Positions 23,202 to 33,570 of a stretch of DNA of 64,000 nt are shown here, piece by piece. Under the pieces are notes generated by a model. It had not been told where the DNA came from and searched no databases. It worked only from the letters and a program-made list of their open reading frames with translations. The stretch comes from Anadara kagoshimensis (taxonomy: Eukaryota; Mollusca; Bivalvia; Arcoida; Arcidae), in contig CM037857.1 in NCBI GenBank assembly GCA_021292105.1, positions 29,498,371 through 29,562,370 on the forward strand, read 5' to 3'. Every line of letters begins with the position of its first letter. Position 1 is the stretch's first letter. The position numbers and the translations under genes are program-made.

Positions 23202-24230
23202 AAATGTTGAGTTTAGGGCAGTAATAAAGTTCCTCACAGTAGAGGGATCAAATGCCAAAGAAATTCACCGGCGAATGGCCGAGGTGTACGGTGACAGTGG
23301 TCCTGCCTATTCCACAGTGGCAAAATGGTCACCTAAACTTAAACGTGGGCACACCTCACTGAAGGATGACCCACGGTCAGGTCGACCAGCTGATGCCATC
23401 ACAAAGGAACTTGTCATGTCTGTGAAGACCCTCATCATGAATGATCATCAAATTAGGATTGATGACATAGCTAGGGAGTGTGACATTTCACATGGACGTG
23501 TATACACGGTTATCCACGAGCATCTTGGGATGTCAAAAGTATCCGCAAGATGGGTCCCCAGAAACCTTAATGTGCGGGATCGCTTCCAAAGACTCCAGTC
23601 AAGTCGGGAGCTTCTTGGCATTTATAATGATAACCCGGAGAGCTTCAATTTACGTTTAGTAACTGGTGATGAAACATGGATTCATCATTGGGACCCAGAA
23701 ACCGAAAAAGAGTCCATGCAATGGAAGCACCTGGCTCCACCAAAGAAAATTCAAAAACCCAACCATCAGCTGGCAAAGTCATGGCCATTGTGTTTTGGGA
23801 TTCTAAGGGTGTTCTGTTAATCAATTATAAACCTGCTGGAATCTCTATCACTGGGGCTTACTATGCTGATCTAATGAAGCAGCTGAAAGCTGACATTAAA
23901 TTAAAAAGGAGGGGAAAGTTGAGCCGAGGGGTATTGCTTCTACACGACAATGCTCCTGTGCACAAGTCAAGGATTGCACAAGCAGCGATTCGTGAATGCA
24001 AGTTCGAGCAACTTAATCACCCACCCTACAGTCTCGATTTGGCACCCAGTGATTATTTCCTATTTAGAAATTTGAAATCCCATTTACGGGGAATCAGATT
24101 TCCTTATGATGATGCCACAGAGGCATGGTTTCAGGACCAAACCAAAGACTTCTATTTCAAAGGTATAGACAGTCTGAAAGAAAAGTGGGCTAAGTGCATT
24201 GGGGTAAATGGTACAAAAGCCTATTAGGCT
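23202..24230 (+). pseudogene. Mariner transposase, frameshifted
   Basis: DD34D transposase of the Tc1/mariner superfamily. The helix-turn-helix half starts upstream of the first usable ATG (FRAVIKFLTVEG at about 23211) and continues through SGRPADAIT. Catalytic Asp motifs are VTGDETWIHH, LLLHDNAPVHKS and SLDLAPSDYFLF, with 34 residues between the second and third Asp. One frameshift near 23750-23765 moves the frame between KKIQKP and TQPSAGKVMA. An in-frame TAA sits near the expected start. The last codons (DYIEK then stop) lie at 25340-25356, beyond the foldback insertion, which instead supplies an early stop at about 24225. Not functional as it stands. Confidence 0.9.
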
Positions 24231-25330
24231 CATGAATAAAAAAAATTAAAAGGCGTAATAACGCGAAATAAAGACGTTATAATGCGAAAAAAGGCGTTAC
24301 AACGCCTTTAGAAAGGCGTAATAACGCGAAATAAAGGCGTAATAACGCGAATCGAAAGGCGTTATAATGCCTTTATAAAGGCGTTATAACGCGAATTGAA
24401 AGGCATTATAACGCGAATTAAAAGGCGTAATAACGCGAAGTGAAAGGCGTTATAATGCCTTTTTGTCTATATATAGAGCAGTCACTTCCCTGGAGAATGT
24501 TAACAACCCTCACCACAAACAGATTGGTTTTAGTTTAAATAGCTTAAGGCAACTGCAGATCTATTCATACTAAGATGTCACAAATGTCATTTAATCATTG
24601 TTAAAATGTTAGTGATTGATAATTGGACAGAAACTTTTTAATAAATAGCCATGTGTACATTGTCAATGTTTATCAATGTTTATATTTCAGATTACTTAAA
24701 AGATTTCCATCCCCATATATAAAATGATACTCTTTATGAAAAAACAACTCTTTAACATTGAAAAGAAACCTTTCTTTCTGTTTTACTGACATAGTATGTT
24801 CATTTCAGTGCAGGATCGGATGATGTGCAGTTTTTTTTTAATTTTCATAGAATAAATACATATAAAACAGCTTATTACATTACATATAGTTGTGCAGGAA
24901 ACACACACACACACACTTTTAATATGTATGTAAAGTGGGGGGGGGAGGTTTGAGATTAAACCCCAGGACCTCCACATCATTATGGAAGGCATCTTAACTT
25001 TGCGTTAATAAGCCTTTATTTCGCGTTATAACGCCTTTCAATTCGTGTTATTACGCCTTTATTTCGCGTTAATACGCCTTTATTTCGCGTTATAACGCCT
25101 TTCAATTCGCGTTATTACGCCTTTATTTCGCGTTAATACGCCTTTATTTCGCGTTATAACGCCTTTCAATTCGCATTATAACGCCTTTATTTCGCGTTAT
25201 AACGCCTTTCAATTCGCGTTATTACGCCTTTCTAAAGGCGTTATAACGCCTTTTTTCGCATTATAACGCCTTTATTTCGCGTTATTACGCCTTTTAATAT
25301 TTTTTTTATTCATGAGCTTAATAGGCTTTC
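24212..25330. mobile_element. Foldback element with GGCGTTATAACGC arms, inserted in mariner
   Basis: Left end AAAGCCTATTAGGCTCATG is inverted at the right end (CATGAGCTTAATAGGCTTT). Arms of about 260 and 320 bp consist of tandem ~20-bp units of AAAGGCGTTATAACGCGAAT type. The centre (about 24480-25000) is unrelated and non-coding. Flanking GTAAATGG (24204-24211) and GTAAAATGG (25331-25339) look like the target duplication. Superfamily unknown; 8-9 bp suits hAT or MULE. Confidence 0.85.
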
Positions 25331-26024
25331 GTAAAATGGGGACTATATTGAAAAATAATAATAACATGTATGAATTGTTGCGGCAATATATACCCCGTTC
25401 TATGAACTTTTTGACCTCCCCTCGCATATGCTAGACACAGTTAGTTAAGCCAGGGACCAGTTGCACAGAAGATGATTAAAATCAATGTTTTGTTAAGGTT
25501 TAGCGACGCATACAGATTCCCTGTTACGAGTGAAAAATATTAATCTCACAGTGTGGGAACGGAAGTTGAGTCAAACTGTACAGTTGTCGGTAGCTCTGTT
25601 TATCGAAGCGAGGAATGAAAACAGTGGAGTCAAACGTAAGTAAAAATACGTAAAATTGTTGTTGTTATGAAGTGTTGTGAGATTTTTCATAGGTACATGG
25701 ATCTCACTATGTTAATGCAAGTTTTAATTATCCAACATATTTTGTGAAAAATCAAGCCTAAAACTTTTAATCGTTTGTTGAACATGATAGATCACAGCGG
25801 AATTGTCATGAATTCACGATTTATTCTCAATTTTCTCTATATTACTATTCTATTTAATACCATTCTGAAGACAGTTTGCAAGCCATGAATGTTAAAAATA
25901 ACTTGTGACTTATTACAGTACTTAGAAGTTTGGAGAAAACTTCAAAACACGATTTTATTGGACTGTGTGGTTTTCTGTTTACTGTACAGGTAGCTCACAT
26001 TTTATGACATTGTACTGTACAGGT

Positions 26025-28653
26025 TTTCCAGTGTTATGCACCTACTAACGATGCAGATGAAGAAGACAAAGATGCTTTTTACGAACAACTGCAAAGAGAA
26101 TTAGACAACACGCCAGACCATGATATCAAGATCATCATGGGAGATATGAATGCTAAAGTAGGAGCAGATAATGAACTCTACAATAGGGCATTGGGGCACC
26201 ATGGTTGCGGTATCATGAATGAGAATGGGCATAGGCTTGCAGAGTTTTGTACCACCAACAACTATGTGATCGGAAGAACTCTATTCCCCCACCGAGACAT
26301 TCATAAGTTGACATGGCATTCACCAAACATGAGAGATCAAAACCAAATTGACCACATCATGATAAATGGTAAATGGAGGAGATCATTGCTTGATGTGAGG
26401 GTTAAGAGAGGCGCTGATGTTGGTAGTGATCACCACCTGGTAACAGTATCTATCAAACTAAAACTGCGCAACACACAAGGAAAGCGTACAACAAGGAAGA
26501 GATTTGATGTGGACAAACTCAGAGATATCAAGACAAGGCATGAGTTCAACATCACACTCAAAAATAAGTTTAGCATTCTACAAAACCTACAATCAGAAAA
26601 CAAGATAACATCAGTTGATGAAAAATGGAAAGAAATTTGTAACATCTACACTGAAGCTAGCGAAAAGTGCATTGGCTACAAACCAAAACAAAAGAACAAA
26701 GAATGGATAACACCTAACACTTGGAAAATGATTGAAACAAGAAAATGCACCAAAAAGAAAATACTTGAAGCCAAATCACTGAGACTTAAGGAGAAACATC
26801 AACAAGATTACAGTGAAATTCAGAAACAAGTGAAAAAAGCTGTACGTACAGATAGAAGAACATACATAGATGCCTTAGCAACAAAAGCAGAAGAGGCAGC
26901 CAACAAAGGGGAACAAGGAAATCTATACAAAATAACAAAAGTAATATGTGGGAAAAACAGACCATCACCAAACCTTCCCATCAAAGACAAACAAGGAAAG
27001 CTGATAACATCAGAGAATGAAATGGAGGAACGGTGGACAGAACATTTTAAGGAGATCTTAAACAGACCACCTCCAATCCATGAACCTGAAATCAGTGAAC
27101 CCGAATCAGAGTTGAATATCAACACCAATCCACCAGACGTTCCAGAAATTACAGCAGCCATACAGTGTTTAAAAAATGGAAAATCTCCTGGGAGTGACAA
27201 TTTAAATGCTGAACTATTCAAGACGGACCCACTCTTTACAGCTACCATCCTCCAACCAACCTTCAAAGAAATCTGGGAAAGTAAGACCATACCAGATCAA
27301 TGGAATCACGGAGTCATCATTAAGATACCAAAAAAAGGAAATTTAAATGACTGTAATAACTGGCGTGGAATAACACTTCTCTCCATTCCAAGTAAAATCA
27401 TGGCTAAAATTATCATCAGAAGAATAGCCAAAGCAGTAGATGTCAAACTACGGAAGGAACAAGCAGGGTTCAGACCAGGACGAGGATGTATCGACCAAAT
27501 ATTCGCACTGAGAAACATCATTGAACAGTGTACGGAATGGCAGCGACAACTTTATCTGAACTTCATCGATTTTGAAAAGGCCTTTGACAGCATTCATAGA
27601 AACAGTCTCTGGAGAATTGTGCGTTCGTACGGCATCCCCCAACATCTTATAGACATAATCAAGAGTTTCTACGTCAACTTCAGATGCAAAGTTGGAAACT
27701 CAAGCATCGAGTTTGGTGTCAAAACTGGAGTTCGCCAAGGTTGTGTAATGTCATCAACGCTCTTCATCATAGCCATCGACTGGGTCATGAGGAACACAAC
27801 ATCAGACATCCCAAGAGGCATCAGATGGGGAACGTTCACAACACTTGAAGACTTGGACTTTGCCGATGATATTGTCCTGTTTTCCCACTCCCATCAACAC
27901 ATCCAAGACAAAACACATAGGCTCCACGAGTATGCTGGAAACATTGGACTGAAGATCAATGCTAAGAAAACTGAAGTCATGACCCTAAATGTGAATAACC
28001 CACAAGGAATTAAAATGGACAATCACATCCTCCCATTTACAAACAACTTTACTTATTTAGGGAGTATTGTCACAACAGATGGTGGAGCAGACAGGGACAT
28101 TCAGCAGAGACTAGCCAAAGCCAGAGCAGCATTTAAGAACTTGCAAGCTGTGTGGAAATCCAGCCAATATACCAACAGGACAAAGCTCAAATTGTACAAA
28201 AGCTGCATCATACCAATTCTTTTGTACGGTTCAGAGTGCTGGAGAATGACAGCGAATGACCTTAACAAACTGTCAACTTTCCACACCAAATCCCTGAGAA
28301 GAATCCTAAAAGTATTTTGGCCAAACACCATCTCAAATCAGGACCTTCTCAGCAGATGCGACCAGGAAGATATGGCCACCATCATCACCAGGAGACGATG
28401 GATCTGGATTGGCCACATACTCAGAAGGGACCCTGAATCCATCATAAAGACAACCCTCTTCTGGACACCAGAAGGAAAAAGGAAGAGAGGAAAACCAAAA
28501 GTTACCTGGCGGCGAACAGTGGAAGAAGAGATGAAAGAGCAACAGAGAAGCTGGGGCACTCTACAGAAGCTAGCCAGTGACAGACAGGGATGGAGAGCCC
28601 TCGTTACTGCCCTATACGCCAAAGGCGTCACGGGCAATAAAACAAAAACAAAC
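26025..28653 (+). mobile_element. 5'-truncated RTE-like LINE inside transposon X
   Basis: Flanked by an 11-bp direct repeat ACTGTACAGGT (26014-26024 and 28654-28664). This lies within X's own repeated motif, so it both marks the insertion and reconstructs an intact motif when removed. The 5' end begins inside the endonuclease domain; the 3' end is AATAAAACAAAAACAAAC. Confidence 0.8.
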
Positions 28654-28755
28654 ACTGTACAGGTAGCTCGCAACTGGCATTCAAATTCAAAGTATAGAAA
28701 GTATAAGGAACGCTTTCATTTAATAGAAATGCATGTATCACGATTAATTTTTTGA
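26137..28755 (+). CDS. Endonuclease-reverse transcriptase fragment of RTE-like LINE
   Basis: The open frame really extends upstream to about 26028 (QCYAPTND) without a start codon, so this is a 5'-truncated polyprotein. The first ~110 residues are the C-terminal half of an apurinic-type endonuclease (IIMGDMNAKVG, SDHHLV). Reverse transcriptase motifs follow: GKSPGSDNLNAELFK, EQAGFRPGRGC, FIDFEKAFDSIHR, GVRQGCVMSSTLF and LDFADDIVLF (FADD active site). The C-terminal region has RRRWIWIGHILRRDP and GKRKRGKPKVTWRRTVEEE, typical of RTE and related non-LTR elements. The final ~35 residues read through the element's end into transposon X. The frame is intact, so the insertion is probably recent. Confidence 0.88.
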   Translation: MGDMNAKVGADNELYNRALGHHGCGIMNENGHRLAEFCTTNNYVIGRTLFPHRDIHKLTWHSPNMRDQNQIDHIMINGKWRRSLLDVRVKRGADVGSDHHLVTVSIKLKLRNTQGKRTTRKRFDVDKLRDIKTRHEFNITLKNKFSILQNLQSENKITSVDEKWKEICNIYTEASEKCIGYKPKQKNKEWITPNTWKMIETRKCTKKKILEAKSLRLKEKHQQDYSEIQKQVKKAVRTDRRTYIDALATKAEEAANKGEQGNLYKITKVICGKNRPSPNLPIKDKQGKLITSENEMEERWTEHFKEILNRPPPIHEPEISEPESELNINTNPPDVPEITAAIQCLKNGKSPGSDNLNAELFKTDPLFTATILQPTFKEIWESKTIPDQWNHGVIIKIPKKGNLNDCNNWRGITLLSIPSKIMAKIIIRRIAKAVDVKLRKEQAGFRPGRGCIDQIFALRNIIEQCTEWQRQLYLNFIDFEKAFDSIHRNSLWRIVRSYGIPQHLIDIIKSFYVNFRCKVGNSSIEFGVKTGVRQGCVMSSTLFIIAIDWVMRNTTSDIPRGIRWGTFTTLEDLDFADDIVLFSHSHQHIQDKTHRLHEYAGNIGLKINAKKTEVMTLNVNNPQGIKMDNHILPFTNNFTYLGSIVTTDGGADRDIQQRLAKARAAFKNLQAVWKSSQYTNRTKLKLYKSCIIPILLYGSECWRMTANDLNKLSTFHTKSLRRILKVFWPNTISNQDLLSRCDQEDMATIITRRRWIWIGHILRRDPESIIKTTLFWTPEGKRKRGKPKVTWRRTVEEEMKEQQRSWGTLQKLASDRQGWRALVTALYAKGVTGNKTKTNTVQVARNWHSNSKYRKYKERFHLIEMHVSRLIF

Positions 28756-28817
28756 AAAAAACCAGGTTTGATTTTTTATATTTGGGTTTCAGGGGTATAA
28801 ACGTAGGGTTGCTATCT

Positions 28818-29053
28818 AAAATGCGTGTATCAGGCGTGACATTCATATTCTAAGGTTTTCAACGATCTAAAATGCATCAACTGATCAAGTCATAAAAAAG
28901 ACATGGTCAGACAATACTTTTCTATATAAATTAAGGCGAATATTGTTTATTATGAACAATATACAACTGAATACTATTATGTCTCTAAACTAGTAAAAGG
29001 ATATAGATATAATCATAGAATGTGAAGAATCACGCCTGGGTAACGCATTTTTA
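28818..29053. mobile_element. MITE family C, copy 2
   Basis: AAAATGCGTGTATCAGGCG, then TGACATTCATATTCTAAGG, inverted at 29017-29053 (TCACGCCTGGGTAACGCATT). Same family as the core of the palindromic element at 8756-9020. Confidence 0.75.
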
Positions 29054-29099
29054 GAAGGCTCTATGGCATAAATTGTCTAAATATCATAAAGCCTCAAAT

Positions 29100-30470
29100 T
29101 TGTTTAAAACAAAATAAACAATGTTACGCTCTAGACTGTTCATTTGGCCATTGATTGGTAAATATCGTTCAGCTTTCATACCTTAACCTGTTTTTCCGCG
29201 ATGGAACTCATTATGGTTGTTAAAATGCACAATTTAACATCTTTCATAATGATGCAACACAGAAAAGACCATTGTAACTTAATTCTCATGGTCCAGTGAT
29301 TTTCTTTGATAATATAAAGTTTAACAGGACAATTTTGCTGAAACTTGATTTGCAAGTACAACTTCAGATGCTTTATGTATTTCAACACAAAGTAATTCAT
29401 TGTGACAAATTACATGACCCAGTGACTTTTTAGATGATTTTTAAAGTAATAAAACAATTCTTATGAAACCCGATTTTAGGTACAATTTGGAATGTTTTAC
29501 ATATGACAACACAAAGTTGGTCTTTGTGACCTAGTTTTTCATGGTCATGTGATTTTGTTCGATAACTTTTATAGTAGTTTGATGATTTTGATCAACATTG
29601 ATCGCATATCAAGTCAAAGAAATTTATAAAGTTGCAGAGGATGAATGTCAAAGTCTTCTACATGCAACAATAATGTTTTCAATTAAAGTTAGTTATGTTG
29701 CATTTTGCATTTTCATGAAGGTTGTAGTAAATAGTAAAACATTTAACACGTCTGGTTATTAATGTGCAAATGAAAAAGGTCATAATTATATAGCATCTGT
29801 GCAGAAAAAATAACAATTTCCGGAAGTTGTTACACTTTCATCTTCATTCAAATAACATTCATCATTGCAACTATTAACACTATCAATGATTTTCTAATGT
29901 AAACGTTTGCCACCATTGGGGGTGGTGACTTACCCAGCGATTGAGCCCTGCTACAACGCCGCTTGAATGTCTAGTTCCAAAACAGTTTTAGATATGAAAA
30001 TATTAAGGAATTTTTTCCTCTGCTGAAACTTATTAATCCCTTTAATACGGAGTCCAGAACATATAACTCAGATGATTCGTTTGGTATAAGAATTGTGTTG
30101 TCTTTCTCGTATTCCCTTGGGATGATGTGGAAATTCTTAATTCGAATATCGCCTTGGTTGAGGTCTGTTTAATTAAATTTAAGTTCCAAATCCTTGTGAA
30201 ATATTATACAATGGTCGTCAACCTCAGAAAAAATTATTTTTGCTTTACTTTTGCATTATAAACAATGGAATCGTTTCGGTGTTCTTTTAACATCTGAAAT
30301 TGAGAAAATGTTGGAATAAATATATACTATTGCAACATTTTCTTAATTTTAGATGTTATATAATAAATACATGTATATATATAAATATATGAAAATGTTG
30401 CAAAAAATTTAAATAAACCAGAATTGTCTAAAGGAGACTAATACCCCACCCCACAGAAAAATAAGAATAA
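29100..30470. other. Interior of transposon X, non-coding
   Basis: AT-rich. 29200-29600 has loosely repeated blocks with ACAACACAAAG, TCATGGTC and TGTGACC words, suggesting an old ~115-bp direct repeat. No frame resembles a Transib or RAG1-like transposase. Confidence 0.5.
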
Positions 30471-30479
30471 AAGTATCAT

Positions 30480-30870
30480 TACAGCGGACACGATATTGTG
30501 ACGGAAAAACTAAAATTTGACCTCTTGACCTTATGCATCACATTGTCTCATGTTGGTTTACGTTTGTTTTAAGTTTGATCAAAATCCATCGATAGACGTG
30601 AAAGATATGGTGCGGGCACGATATTGTGACGTAAAAACTAATATTTGACCTCATGACATTGACCTTTGACCTATGTTCATAAATCGGTACCCGACACATC
30701 GGCTCATGTTGTTTTACATCTGTGCCAGGTTTGATCAAAATCTATTGATAGACATGGAAGATATGGAGCGGATACGATATTGAGACCGACAACCAGACGG
30801 ATGGACGGACGGACGAATAGACGGGCGGGCAGACAGGGTGATTTCTATATACCCCCTGAACTTCGTTTGC
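30480..30870. repeat. Dispersed repeat with GGACGGACGG motif
   Basis: CACGATATTGTGAC, TTTGATCAAAATCCATCGAT, then GGATGGACGGACGGACG and ATACCCCCTGAACTTCG. Related copies at 31500-31835 and 53185-53460. A common bivalve-type interspersed repeat; it is imperfectly duplicated within itself (about 30490-30620 and 30625-30770). Confidence 0.6.
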
Positions 30871-31499
30871 GAGGGTATAATAATGCATTAAACCTTGAAT
30901 TATTATTTGTTTTAATTTTGAGCTACCTGTACAGAAAAATTACATATATTTAGAGCTACCTGTACAGTATTTTTCGAGCGACCTGTACAGTAAACAATCT
31001 CCAAGGTGCAACGAAAAATCTTATTTATAACAATAACCATTTAAAGGAGGGTGATATCATCTTAATATATGTGTAACTTTATATTCAAAGTTGTCTCAAG
31101 TATTGTTTGTTACACTAGAAAATTCATCACTCTAGAGAATTTACGCATTTTTCGCTACAAGTCGATGTATTTTATCTCACTGTCTCGTGTTCAAGTGTTA
31201 TTATTGTCGTGTGTATAAAGATATAAGTGACACCGAATTCTTAAAATGGTAAATAATTTTCATCGTCAAATTTCTCCATTTAAATTTCTATCCAGATCTT
31301 ACAGTATATGCTTAATACAAGTTAAAAAGTAACCACCAACCGTTTCGGACATAATGTTTTTATTTCGTCTTTCGCTGCAATGAACAGAGCTACCGAAAAC
31401 TGTACAGTTTGACTCAACTTCCGTTCCCACACAGTGAATCTTTATTCTGGTTTATTTGGGTTTTCTATGGATATAATTAAGAGTAATTCACTGTCACAA

Positions 31500-31835
31500 A
31501 CAGAATGGCTTGAACAGTAGAAAAATGTACATGTGCAATGGACTGTGACTGTGACAGTCAACACAATGAAGAATGCGTACGGTACAGTACAAACTAGAAC
31601 TGTCTCTTGAGAGCCAAATTCCCCGACCCAAACATTTAATGCTTTCCTGCGACCTTGACTTTCCTATATAACCTTGTTTCAAGGTCATGATGCACCTTTA
31701 GATCATGAAGATTATTCATGCGAAGTTTTTTAGAGTCGTTCAAAGCAAGTATGCATTATGGTCTGGACACGATTTTACATGGACAGACGGACATGGCGTT
31801 CCTATATGTCCCCATCAAACTAGTTGGGGGGATAT
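31500..31835. repeat. Second dispersed GGAC-type repeat
   Basis: Shares AACTAGAACTGTCTCTTGAG with 53190, then CTTTCCTATATAACCTTG, GGACAGACGGACATGG and a TTGGGGGGATATAAT-type end. Confidence 0.55.
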
Positions 31836-32172
31836 AATTAAGAATAGAGATAACCAATGAAGATAAGAACAGAACTCATATTGAGATCACTGATTACTGA
31901 CTTCGGACGGGCACTGGTAAAAATGATTAATGGTGAGACTGTAATAATACCAAAACATCGCCCAGAAGCAAGATTCGGTGTTTCGGTTTTGCTTGATGTG
32001 GGCTCATTTTCATGACACATTTTATATTTCGTATGTACGCTTTTCCCGTTAAAATGTCAATAAATTAATTTTCAACATACTTTTTGCATTTGAAATCCCT
32101 GATAAATGATTAATTATTTATGTCCATTAATTTGGCAGGTAGTAATACTGTTTCACCGTTTCATTAATTTAC

Positions 32173-32398
32173 CTCACGAAACTGTTCATTTCTGATAATC
32201 AGGATTCCACCAATAAAAGAAAAGTAATGGTTACGTGGATGTATGTCTGGTGACGACACGTGGAATGGTCCTTTTTCCGGATACGGATATGTGATATCGG
32301 TATTATTCGGGATCGTGTCAACATCATGCATGCATATATGGTCACAGTCGGATCGGCTCTCTAGGTAGCCAATGTTGATTAGGGCACCCCTGTTAAAC
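32173..32398 (-). CDS. B4GALT7: B4GALT7 exon 2
   Basis: Codes for residues 118-193. It enters in phase 2 (completing Arg118, acceptor TTTACACCAG) and leaves in phase 0 (donor GTAAAT). It begins FNRGALINIGYLES and contains the metal-binding DVD motif in MHDVDTIP (residues 143-145), then EKGPFHVSSPDIHP and FIGGILI. The spacing and wording match B4GALT7 much better than B4GALT1-6. Confidence 0.95.
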
Positions 32399-32499
32399 CT
32401 GGTGTAAAATTAAAGCAACGAAAATTAAACGTACATGATATAGTCCACGCAATATAAAGCTGGATCACCCTTGCCAAAGAAATTCAAAGTAAATATTAA

Positions 32500-32740
32500 G
32501 AGTGAAACCCATGACCACTGAGTTTTTAGGACTCTATGTGCGTTCTGTTGACCAATTATAAACCTGCTTAAAACTGTATCATTTGAATTTACCATGCATA
32601 TCTAAAGAACCACATAGGATTGGGGGAAGGTTGAGCCAAGGTGTAGTGCTTCTTTAGGACAAAGTTTCTGTGCGCTAGTCAAGAAATTCAAAAGCTGATA
32701 TTCGCGAATATTAAAACAACTAAATTACTAATACCCATCC
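32500..32740 (+). pseudogene. Decayed mariner transposase relic in B4GALT7 intron 1
   Basis: Blocks matching the mariner at 23795-24030 in order: GTGCGTTCTGTTGACCAATT then ATAAACCTGCT, GGAAGGTTGAGCCAAGGTGT, AGTGCTTCTT and GTGCGCTAGTCAAG. Heavily mutated and not translatable. Confidence 0.65.
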
Positions 32741-32744
32741 AAGA

Positions 32745-32900
32745 ATCTAACTTTAGAGTACACCCCCTAGGGAACCATTAAACGTGACCTTTAAGTATAT
32801 AAGTCCCTTATAATATATAGGTTCAAATAATGTGAATAAAGAGCAATTGGAATAAAATTTACTGGCTTTTAAAAGCAGTTACAGGAGGCTGACCAAGACA
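32745..32900. mobile_element. MITE family B remnant
   Basis: Contains GGGAACCATTAAACGTGACC, ATATAGGTTCAAATAATGTG and TTACTGGCTTTTAAAAGCAG, in the order of intact family B copies at 34226, 46613 and 49109. Confidence 0.6.
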
Positions 32901-33035
32901 AATTAAAGATCTGGGTACATCAAAATAATTAAGGACATCCACTAATTTCATTAACCCCTAACCACCCCATCCCCATTCCGCAAACGACGCTTGGTGATGG
33001 TTTTAAATGAATAACCCTACCTGCTAAATACCTTC

Positions 33036-33252
33036 TACAGTACAGACCAGTCGAAAGTTTAACACTGAGCTAATAAAAAGGAGTCGAGGCTAGGCTGCGA
33101 GTGGCTGAGATGTAGATACCATGTGTACGAAATGCTGCGAAAGCGACAGATAACAGTTTCCGAAATATTGGGAGCCAGGGGCTATTCTTAGCTGTCGATT
33201 TGGTGTTAATTCACTAGCTCAGTGTTAAACTTTCGACAGGCCCGTACTGTAC
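33036..33252. mobile_element. MITE family A, copy 3, in B4GALT7 intron 1
   Basis: TA-CAGTACAGACCAGTCG on the left; GTTAAACTTTCGACAGGC then CCGTACTG-TA on the right. Confidence 0.85.
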
Positions 33253-33570
33253 GTCTATTAATGGACTTTTACCAAACTTGGCACAACTATAAACCAACAT
33301 GCCCTCGAGACAATGTGCAGCATACCAAATTTAGGTTCCCATATCGAGTATGGTATACAACTGGCAGTTCTAGTTCATACTACATGCATGATATTTATTG
33401 CTTATGGAGAGCGCTCCGTCACCGTGCCAGATCAACGCTATTTCTAAGAACTTAACCTCAAAGTGCAAAAGCCCATGTCAAATATGGATAAAAGTACCGA
33501 AATCGGTAATATGACACGTGTACAGTTGTAAATTATATTTGTACTGAATAAAAAGTTCATAAAAAATTAC

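Larger units (their letters stand above)
23026..25424 (+). mobile_element. Mariner transposon (degenerate, interrupted)
   Basis: The inverted ends AGAAGTCAGAAAGTTCATTG (about 23028) and GAACTTTTTGACCTCCCC (about 25404) pair with few mismatches. Removing the nested foldback element leaves about 1.28 kb, the usual mariner length. Confidence 0.85.
25547..31436. mobile_element. Transposon X: Transib-like ends, 5-bp duplication
   Basis: Left end CACAGTGTGGGAACGG, right end inverted (CCGTTCCCACACAGTG). The ~55-bp inverted ends continue through TTGAGTCAAACTGTACAGTT and GGTAGCTCTGTT. AATCT flanks both sides (25542-25546 and 31437-31441). CACWRTG ends plus 5-bp duplications are the hallmark of Transib/RAG-like elements. 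ACTGTACAGGTAGCTC motifs lie ~434 bp from the left end and, inverted, ~445-510 bp from the right. No transposase frame is seen, so it is probably non-autonomous; without the nested RTE it would be about 3.25 kb. Confidence 0.8.
22859..32172 (-). other. B4GALT7 intron 2 (9.3 kb), built of transposons
   Basis: In order it holds a SINE tail, a broken mariner with nested foldback element, transposon X with a nested RTE-like element and a family C MITE, and dispersed GGACGG-type repeats. No exon of the host gene is expected, because exons 2 and 3 join in phase and match the family without a gap. Confidence 0.85.

Noticed and set aside
25547-25600. A true recombination signal sequence with nonamer
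   Set aside because: The heptamer is present, but no ACAAAAACC-like word lies at 12- or 23-bp spacing; only the transposon-end reading is supported.
26400-28846. Many minus-strand frames opposite the LINE
   Set aside because: Shadows of the reverse transcriptase frame with no family resemblance.
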